64,000 nt of DNA, taken from Pomacea canaliculata. Its lineage: Eukaryota; Mollusca; Gastropoda; Architaenioglossa; Ampullariidae. Under the pieces are notes generated by a model. It did not search any database, had not been told where the DNA came from, and saw only the letters and a list, made by a program, of their open reading frames with translations. This document shows positions 36,201-64,000 of the stretch, in pieces (position 1 is the stretch's first letter; each line of letters begins with the position of its first letter). The translations under genes and the position numbers were made by a program. Location: NCBI RefSeq assembly GCF_003073045.1, contig NC_037593.1:21822720-21886719 (forward strand). Reading direction: 5' to 3'.

Positions 36201-37290
36201 TTTTTTGTAAGTTCTAAACAAATGAAAGAAAAGAAACTGTTGAAAGTTTGACAAAAAAAAAAACAACAACAACAAGCCAGTGCTAAATGTTGTTACTTAG
36301 AATAAGCATGATCAATTATAATAATAAGTATTTAAATACTTTTTATTTGAGCTAGAGTATGAGAAAATTTATCAGAGATTAATACAGTATTTTTACATGT
36401 ACCCTGCGTTTTCTTCTAATCTTTATTCCTTAGTTTACAATAAGCACTCACAACTTCCTGTCCTCTTGGTGATTCTGCACAACCTGTACAATTACTACCT
36501 TAAGTTTTCTGCCAAATATTGCTCATTGTCACCCTCTACTGGAATTTATTGATCAGACTATTTCAGCAGTTGAGTAACTCACTGCAGCTGCTTCATAGAC
36601 TGTTGTTACGAAAGCACCAGTGACCACCAAGATCATTGTGTAAGGCAGTGTTATAAAGGGTATTCAATGTTTTATCCCATGTTTATAACTAAACTAAAAG
36701 TTGTAACTACAGATATCATTTAAGGAATCATTTTTTTGCAGCTACCTTTTGAAAATGACTAGTCAGAGGTAAGAAATTTGATTACGATTCTCAGTGTAAA
36801 AAACACTTGAGCTTTATGCATATATAACACATCAGTGTGTTTATTATTCATCCCACATGTATTTTTGACATAAGCTGGATTTGTGGTGATAGGACATAGT
36901 TTTTTTTGGATCTTCCTGGATATCTAACTGACAAAAACAAGCTTCAAGCAAATTTAATTTTAAAAACTTTTATATGTTACCGATACTTACATAGGTTGCA
37001 AAATAGTGTTGCACTTTACATGGTTAGATTTTACAACTTTTTTAAAATTATAAAAATTCATGAACTCAAAGCCAACTCTGGTAAGTTAAGCAGCATAATG
37101 TGGTCCGATACATCTTATCAGGCTCTTTGTATTTGATTATGTATGCTGATGCCTTTCAAAACTGCAAGCATTTTGCATGTTTCTCCAGGTTTTACATGAA
37201 TTTTAAAATCCTTAAATTTAACTGGATGAACAGGTTTCAAAAAATAAAAAGGTGTCGAATTTCCAACCACCAACTGATGTGCAATAATTA
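27295..37290 (-). other. 10-kb AT-rich tract without recognisable genes or transposons; possible long 3'UTR
   Basis: No ORF here is convincing and I recognise no transposon, in contrast to both flanks. The tract is AT-rich, CpG-poor and full of minus-strand AATAAA matches. The last (27295-27300) lies just before retroelement sequence begins. The tract lies downstream of the OXR1/NCOA7 stop and could be a very long 3'UTR or a non-coding RNA. Simple runs include poly-A/T near 30465, 31254 and 36250. This is inference from what is absent. Confidence 0.35.
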
Positions 37291-37295
37291 ACTAT

Positions 37296-37301
37296 TTTAT
37301 T
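37296..37301 (-). terminator. Possible proximal poly(A) signal of the OXR1/NCOA7 gene
   Basis: TTTATT on + reads AATAAA on the minus strand, about 770 nt after the stop at 38074. It would give a short 3'UTR form that includes the hAT-type MITE at 37650-37814. Many other AATAAA matches follow in this AT-rich region, so usage is unknown. Confidence 0.3.
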
Positions 37302-37649
37302 AAAAATATTAAATTAACAAATGCAGTACTATGAAATCCACAAAACTAGGCACATGCCTTTTTAAAATCTGAAAGCAAGCTTTAAAAAAGTTGTCGCCTG
37401 AAGCAAAAAAACTCAGTTTCAAGACAACAATTTGGCAGCAGCTGCATCCCATAAACATCTCTGCTATCATTAAGTGATAGCTCTAACTCTTCTGAAATTG
37501 TTTTTTTCTTAAGTTATTAAATTCTATGAGGATTTAATGTTAAGTTAGGTTCTGATCTCTGACATTATTTGACAACATAACCTTTTGAACAAAATCATTT
37601 CAATCACTTTTATAAGTACTCGATATTGTAACATATTATATATTCCACC

Positions 37650-37814
37650 CAGGGCTTCTGCTACGGCTAAATTCTTTGGGGTCCTTCTTCACATTTTTAA
37701 GGGGTCCCTGTTCTTCGCCCAATTTTGGAGGGGACCCCATTGACGAAAATTGAAGGGGTCCTCCGAACTTTTAATGCGTACTGTACCCAATTTTTTGCGT
37801 AAGCAGAAGCCCTG
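37650..37814 (-). mobile_element. hAT-type MITE, copy 1
   Basis: The element is 165 bp with 13-bp terminal inverted repeats CAGGGCTTCTGCT...AGCAGAAGCCCTG, flanked by a perfect 5-bp target duplication CCACC (37645-37649 and 37815-37819). The CAGGG terminus and 5-bp duplication suggest a hAT5-like non-autonomous family. The interior carries GGGGTCC/GGACCCC runs and GCGTACTGTAC. It is the inverse of the copy at 51517-51691. Strand is assigned relative to that copy. Confidence 0.82.
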
Positions 37815-38073
37815 CCACCCATACTTAGTTCTCTAGATGTCAATATAAAACATTAATAATTGTGAAAAGAAATGTTTTACAACTTGCTTCCAGATTTTCA
37901 CTACATCACCTATAAAAATTAATCCACATCATCTTTTACTTATTCTACTAAGATCTGGGGTAGTCTACTATATTAGTAGATAATGGAAATCAAGCATGTA
38001 TTAAAACAATCTATAAATTATGACAAAATTGCTGCTTATTGCATACCTGAAATAATGCTCTCGTGTTTTTCTT

Positions 38074-58382
<20,309 letters not shown>

Positions 58383-58959
58383 TTTGATGATGGGAATATC
58401 CTTTAAAAATGAAAAAAAGTAACCGTACTCTTCCTTATGTGCAACATCTGATTAAATTCCTTTCTAGAACTTCTTTTATTTGGCACAGAATTATTGCCAA
58501 ACACTTGAGAGATGCTGTCCTTTTAGAAAGGACTGAAAGTGAATTAAAAACTGGTCACATCCTGTTATGTGTAAATGTGCATGATGCATATAAGTGGAAG
58601 AATATATAAAGTTAATAAGTGTCAAGACCCAACAATATCTTATCACTGTATCAGGTGGACTAAATGAAAGCCTCTTTTACACCAGGCCAAGGAGTCAAGA
58701 CTGTATGCATAACAGGCTGAGAGTACCAGAAAATTTTAGGTAAGACACAGAATGCTCAAATCCACAAAATCCAAAATACTATAAACAGTATTGAGTTTGC
58801 TAAGCAGATTTAAAGGGATTGTAAAGGCAAAATAAAACTTCTTAGAATCTCGTGTACAGTAGGATCAGTTTCAATCTTGTATATTTTTGTGTCTGTTCAA
58901 ATGAAAAAAGTTGAATGTTTTATAGGATGTTGTGTATAATAAGAGAAATTACACGGGAC

Positions 58960-59067
58960 TTTCATTTGCTTCAATGAAGTCTTGTCTTCCGATGACGTTA
59001 ACTCAATCCCAGCGTGAACTGATGCAATGGGCTCAAACTGATATGGTTGGACATTGCCCATAGCCAT
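58960..59067 (-). CDS. Candidate upstream coding exon of the OXR1/NCOA7 gene, or start of a separate small gene
   Basis: An ATG in strong context (AATCAAGATGG) opens MAMGNVQPYQFEP, followed by an acidic stretch to KQMK, 36 codons before a weak GTCCCG donor. It lies in a CpG-retaining patch (about 58985-59290) typical of a promoter. Spliced in phase 0 to the exon at 58400 it would extend the TLDc protein by 42 residues, six of them encoded in that exon before its ATG. The PYQFEP motif resembles the N-terminus of P2X7-like invertebrate genes, so an unrelated origin is possible. The weak donor keeps confidence low. Confidence 0.35.
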
Positions 59068-59099
59068 CTTGATTGTTATCACTAACATATATCACTAAT

Positions 59100-59290
59100 C
59101 CAACTAACGACACACCATCGATCACTTGAGTTCAAATCCTAACAATGACTGACACTTCCTCTCCCTCGCCGACGTCACACACAAGTTTGTCTTCTAGGAA
59201 TCGACTTTACTGGAGTTTTTCGATTTTATTTAAACACCTGCAACCGAGGTAGTGCCAATAAAAAGAGGAAAGAATCAATCGTTTCTCCTG
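59100..59290 (-). promoter_or_regulatory. CpG-retaining probable promoter of the OXR1/NCOA7 gene
   Basis: This stretch keeps many CpGs while the surrounding tens of kilobases are depleted. It includes GACGTCAC (minus strand GTGACGTC, a near-perfect CRE) around 59173-59180. It sits just upstream of the minus-strand candidate first exon. No TATA box stands out. The assignment rests on position and composition. Confidence 0.45.
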
Positions 59291-59885
59291 TACTGCTCTC
59301 ATGCACTGCTGTTGGGGATGTTTTCAGGCCATCTTATTCCCAGAATATGGTGTAGGCATCGGTTGATAAAGGTCTGCAGCTTGTTGTTGATGGTGTTTGT
59401 CTCTCCTCGTTTCAGAACCATACAGTAGGTCTGCCTTCACATTGGTGTTGAAGATGCAGTTCTTACTGTGGAAGGATAATGCTCGGGAGTTCCAGATGGG
59501 GCGTAGGCAGTTGAAAGCATGCCTGGCCTTGTTGATGCGTCTTTTTGATGTCATCATCTGCTCTACTGTCCTTGTTGACAATGCTCCTCAGATATGTGAA
59601 GCGGTCTGTTTCTAGGATGTTCTCTCCTTGAAGTTGGATTGGGAGTTCCTGCTTGTTGTTGATTCTTATCACTTCAGTCTTCTTTCTGTTGACTTTTAAG
59701 CTGGTCTTCTCTGCTTCCTCTGCTAGCTTAGTTTGTGCATGTTGTTGCCAATGAGATAGTAGACTAATGTCATCTACAAAGTCATGCAGGTCCTCTAGCT
59801 GTTTGGTGAAGGTGTACTGGATACCAGTGTTGTTGTCTTGCGCATAATCCAGTCTATGACCATAAGGAAGGTTGTTGGTGATATA
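59290..59885 (-). mobile_element. RTE-type LINE, central fragment
   Basis: The minus strand reads LHDFVDDISLLSHWQQHAQT (RT catalytic motif, FVDD for FADD), KVNRKKTEVIRINNKQELPI, QLQGENILETDRFTYL and, after a frame change, NEERQTPSTTSCRPL. Both ends are truncated. It adjoins the candidate promoter of the OXR1/NCOA7 gene. Confidence 0.82.
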
Positions 59886-60009
59886 ACACATATAAGAAGA
59901 TCAAAACATGTCAGCAAACAAAGGGAGATATCATCAGACAGACAACAAAAATGCACATTAAGCATGCAAAGAAAGCTCAGCATTAAAAAAAGCTGTCAGA
60001 AATGGGATG

Positions 60010-60310
60010 GCATAATGCTGTCAATGGGAAATGGATGTGGCATACATCATCATCAACTTGCTAAGGAAATCTTGTACACTGAATCCTGTTTTGACCACCA
60101 CCTTCTTTGAATGCTTTGATTCATTGATCCTGGTCATCAAAGACATCAATCATTCCCTTTCTAGGGGCTCTGTTCCTCCCTCTTTCAATTATACCACCGT
60201 CACTCCACTATTAAAGAAGTGTAACCTCATACCCAACAATCTAAAGAACTACCACCGGTTTCCAACTTTTTTCTCTTATCCAAGATCCTAGAGAAAGTTG
60301 TCCTTCATCG
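60010..60310 (+). mobile_element. CR1-type LINE RT N-terminal fragment
   Basis: LLRKSCTLNPVLTTTFFECF, then SLSRGSVPPSFNYTTVTPLL and KKCNLIPNNLKNYHRFPTFF match the CR1/Jockey start of RT (KSCxLDPxPTxLL...GSVPxSFKxAxVTPLLKK...LKNYRPVSNLPFLSK). EKVVLH follows near 60292. Confidence 0.78.
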
Positions 60311-60349
60311 ATTTCAATGATGCTGCTTTGGCAAAAACAGACCTCATGG

Positions 60350-63300
60350 TTGCCCTGTGTATGCAGTCATGGGCCACATGTGCATTATTTTTGGTTGTGG
60401 TATGTTTGCAGGCCACAAATGTGGCGTAAGCATGGTTTTCCGCCAGCGGACAGTCTTCACAGGCGATTTTGGCTAAATTTTGGAAAAATGATGCGGCAAA
60501 ATTGTTCTGAATCAAAATGAAATCATGGCATTTGTGGCTTGCACTTTGCAAGCAATTGTTTTGAAGATCAATACACATATTTTTTTTTAACAACCAGCTG
60601 GCGTCTGACAGTATCAAAAGTTAAAAGTTGATGATGTTCCAAGTATCCTTACAGAAAAATGCATTGCCGCATTGTCAAAGCATTCTCCAGTGGCAGCTGC
60701 AAGCACACATCAAACAAATATGGACTCTGTGAGAGAAAAAAGGATCAGAGAGAGAGCTGTTGAAGGTAAAAAAAAAGCACACATTACTTTAGAGTAAATG
60801 AAACTAAAATTATTATGTGCAACAACAAGTACTTATTTCAAAGTGATAAAAATAAATTGAATTATCTTTGATAATAAACTACCTCATAAATTTTACAACA
60901 GACCAGTGTTCATGCAGATTTGTATGATCGGAAGATCAGAAATAAAATGGAACAAATTTTTAATTACTTCTATCAACGTGTGCATTTATATGTTGTTTTC
61001 TCAGACTTTATAGTTTATTACTCGTTCTTGGAATTGCAAGTATTTTGTGTTACCACCTAAAAATGCATGGTAACAGTAAAATGTTTATAGTTCAACATAT
61101 ACATTAAAGGCAAAGTGTTACTTTAATCATGTGTTACTTGGCATGATGGTTTTTAAGTTTATTTGAAAAGTCAGTTGTCTCAGGAAGTTTTGACAATTGC
61201 AATACATTTTATTTTACAGCTGTCACAAAGAAGCTTACCTACCTGGCAAACAAAAGAAAAATGGAAAAGGTTGGACTGTGTGTAAATTTATTGTTTACCA
61301 TCTACATTGGGTAGCTGCTTCCACACCAGATGGGGATGGTGAGAGAATGCTTTTCAAATGGTTGAGCCTTCTCAACCACATTGCAAATATACATCATGGA
61401 CATGATAATCTCATTGTTAAACTTAACCATCAAATCAAGATGCTAGAACCTGTTTGTCTATTTCCTGCTTGTGTCCATATACCCTTGATGACAGAAGAAA
61501 GCTTTGGTTTTCACCATGTTTGTTTGTGGTTTGCATTATTTTTAGTGATGCCAGAGATTAATATTTAATATGGATCAGAAGACTGAAAGTTTTAAAATAT
61601 ATATACAAGGACAGTGTATTTAAAACAATTAGAACATTTAAAACTTATGGTAGACTTATTGGACTTTTGATTTGCAAGACACTTCTATACCCATCTTCTT
61701 CTTCTTGATCCTAGTCGCCCCCAGTGGAGCATAGGGCCGCAACTACACCACGCCATCGGATCTGGCTCTGGGCATCCCTTTTCAGTTGGGACCATGTCAT
61801 GCCAGCTGCCTATGCCTCTCAGTGGACTGATCTCCTCCATGTCTGTCTGGGTCTCCCAGCCCTGTGCCTCCCCTGTAGGTTCCAGCCTAGAGCTTGTCTT
61901 GTTAAATTGTCAGCCGGCTTTTGCAAGGTGTGATCAATACAGCCCCACTTCCGCTTCTTGATGTCTTTCGATGGCAGGTTTTTGGTTAGGTCCTCTCTCA
62001 CAGATCTATATTAGAGATCTTCTCGGGCCATCTGATGTTGAGGATGTGGCGCAGACATCTGTTGACAAATGTCTGAATCTTGTTAGTGATGGTGTTTGTC
62101 ACACGCCATGTCTCAGATCCCTATAGAAGGGCTGACTTTACATTTGTGTTAAAGATGCGGATCTTGGTGTGTAAAGATAAAGTCTTGGAGTTCCAGATAG
62201 GTCGCAGGGTGTGGAATGCAAGCCTGGCTTTGTTTATTCAGTTTCTTACATCTTCATCTGTACCTCCATCTTTGCTGACTATGCTGCCAAAGGAAGGTGA
62301 AACGGTCCGACACTGTAATATATTCCCCACGTAGTTGGAGCGGAGCTTCTTGCTTGTTGTTGACCAGCATTACCTCCATCGACTTGATGTTGATGATCAA
62401 GCCAGTCATCACTGCTTTTTCTGTGAGCTGAGTGAGCTTTGTATGTGCGTGTTGTTGCTTGTGGGACAGCAAGCTGATGTCATCCGCAAAGTCGAGATCC
62501 TCAAGTTGCATGGCAAAGGTCCACTGAATGCTGGTGTTGCTGTTAGAGGTTGTTCTTCTCATGATCCAGTCTATAACGATCAGGAAGAATGTTGGCAAGA
62601 GCACACAACCTTGCCTCACTTCAGTCCACACTGCGAAGGGGTCAGTCAGATCACCTGGCATGTCAAGTCCTCATACAGCTGCTGGATGATGGCAATGAAC
62701 CCATAAATATGTATTATAGGAACAGAGGAATATGATGCAGTGTGCAAGGTTGTGGAGGATAAATATCTTTTGAAAGATGTGAAGAAATTGTTATCTCTGT
62801 ACCAAATATCTGCACTGGAATCTTTCCACAATCTTATTGTACAGTTTTGCCCAAAGCATACCTCACTCTCATGGCTGGGAATGTACTGCAGATCTGTCCC
62901 TCTATATTCCCGATATATTGGTGCTAAATTTAATGTAACTTTTGTCGCCTGTATTAGGCATAGTCAATAAGCTGCAACCTCCAATGACCAATAGCATTCT
63001 TAACAGACAGCTGAATAATTTGAAGTGCTAACATTTGGTTCTTTCACTAGTGGTGGAATGCTAAATTCATGCAACATTTACTAAATAGCAGCCAGAAATT
63101 TTGGATCAGCATTCACTTAAACATAAAAAAGGAAAAATACCAAAAATAGATGTCTAGAATTTTCAGGCTCTTCTTGGCTGCCATGCACTTTTATGAAAAT
63201 TCAATCGCAAAGTGAGTAATGATGCTGAAGGTAATCCAAAGGTTGCAGGACTTCCCAAAGGCCAAGAAGGGTGACTACAGCATCAAGATAATGAAGCACA

Positions 63301-63600
63301 TTTGCAGCCGTGGTAATTTCTATTTTCACAAATCAAAGGCAGACAACTAGTCCATTTAGTTAATTGGTTGGTTTTAATGTATTTAAAGATTATTTACTTT
63401 CCTTTTTTAAAATTTTCAGATTACCTGAAAATTTTGATGCATCACCTATTTATGAATTTCACTATTCGACTGCCCTATCTGCTTCACTCCCAGAAAAATT
63501 CTACAAAGAGCGAGCTGCACTATCAGCTGATAAAAGCGATAAAAGCATCCTAGTGCTGAAGAAGCTAGAACCATGTACATTTATATTTATGTAAATTTAT
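60350..63600 (+). pseudogene. Degraded THAP-domain, transposase-like gene, split by an RTE insertion
   Basis: The order on + is as follows. A decayed THAP zinc-binding domain: CIIFGCGMFAGHKCGVS (60378-60428), frame change, KHGFPPADSLHRRFWLNFGK, stop at 60518, GICGLHFASNCFEDQ, frame change, KVDDVPSIL (the AVPxI-like end). Then YHLHWVAASTPDGDGE with LFKWLSLLNHIANIHHGHDN (61293-61410). After the RTE insertion (61695-62698): VVEDKYLLKDVKKLLSLYQI, SALESFHNLIVQFCPKHTSL and SWLGMYC (62746-62890), then FPKAKKGDYSIKIMKHICS (63251-63307). The downstream blocks are the C-terminal motifs of a widespread uncharacterised invertebrate family; the DARH/HDRN/NDxWH core seen in the 13.6-14.7 kb copy is missing here. 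A link to Kolobok THAP transposases is inference. Acceptor-like TTTTACAG at 61219 hints at introns. Confidence 0.6.
61695..62698 (-). mobile_element. 5'-truncated RTE-type LINE with target-site duplication
   Basis: The minus strand reads, from 62698: FIAIIQQLYEDL-type RT, then PFAVWTEVRQGCVLLPTFFL, LEDLDFADDISLLSHKQQHA (FADD catalytic motif) and IKSMEVMLVNNKQEAPLQL, and C-terminal DIKKRKWGCIDHTLQKPADN with GRPRQTWRRS. The 3' end has (AAG)n (plus-strand CTTCTTCTTCTT). A 6-bp ACCCAT flanks both ends (61689-61694, 62699-62704). One copy, full to the 3' end and truncated 5', as expected for target-primed reverse transcription. Confidence 0.85.
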
Positions 63601-64000
63601 ATTATAGACAGGTATTGGTTTTTTCTTTTTTTGTAAGGGTGGGGAGAGGAATTGGTGTTTTATATCAAGCAAGCAACTCTGGCTATATCACAGCAAATGC
63701 AGCAGGCCCAGTAAACAGGTGTCACAACATTTTGTTTGAGATAGTTAACAGTAATAATAAGTTATGCTACAAACCTTATTGTATTAGAAACTGTTTGGTT
63801 TATGTTGTATGCATGTTACATTTACTGTTCTGCTTTTGGGTATATGCAGATGATGTGTACTTTAATTATCTATATAAGTTTTATTTAATCCTAAAATAAA
63901 AGCCATAGTTCATTGTAGATTTAGATAAAATTTTAAAGATTATAGAATTAATGGCAATTTCTGAATTGTATAAATATAAATAGCAATATTCATTTATACT

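Noticed and set aside
59100..59160. GAGTTCAAATCC as a tRNA B box
   Set aside because: No A box or cloverleaf at the right distance.

Overview
The window is animal nuclear DNA: AT-rich, spliced genes with GT/AG introns, CpG-poor except near probable promoters, and dense with transposon fossils. Repeat types (RTE, CR1/L2 and Penelope-like retroelements, pogo/Tigger and hAT elements) and divergence of the conserved genes suggest a lophotrochozoan, most likely a gastropod mollusc. The species assignment is inference.

Three gene models can be read. (1) A complete ribosomal protein gene, RPS8 (eS8), on + at 8354-12813: six coding exons with consistent phases give 208 aa, the family length. Its introns carry four box C/D snoRNAs and a Tigger element. 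(2) A secreted cysteine-rich protein of unknown function on +: a signal-peptide exon at 15890-15979, and downstream exons ending at 21976 and covering 23801-24058. A Tigger element fills the last intron. The link from the first exon to the rest is uncertain because the phases do not match. (3) An OXR1/NCOA7 family gene (TLDc domain) on -, from about 59.07 kb to a stop at 38074. Ten coding exons join in phase to 1,008 aa, from a GRAM-like region through a long disordered exon to a C-terminal TLDc domain. About 10 kb downstream of the stop holds no recognisable transposon and may be a very long 3'UTR.

Layout: 1-8.1 kb is repeats, including a 500-bp pogo-type MITE, a GT-rich minisatellite and RTE and CR1/L2 scraps. 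8.1-13.1 kb is RPS8. 13.6-14.7 kb is a broken transposase-like ORF on -. 15.9-24.8 kb is the secreted-protein locus, loaded with LINE, SINE and Tigger sequences. 25.5-27.05 kb is hAT-like and LINE 3'-end sequence. 27.05-59.3 kb is the OXR1-like locus, with two inverted copies of a hAT-type MITE and a nested RTE/Penelope cluster in its introns. 59.3-64 kb holds RTE and CR1 fragments and a degraded THAP-domain, transposase-like gene on +, split by a 5'-truncated RTE copy with a 6-bp target duplication.

The most rewarding observations are the RPS8 snoRNA set (two snoRNAs sharing one 28S guide in adjacent introns, plus a tandem SNORD46-like pair), the THAP-linked family present in two broken copies, the hAT-type MITE family with 5-bp target duplications, and the orphan cysteine-rich secreted protein.
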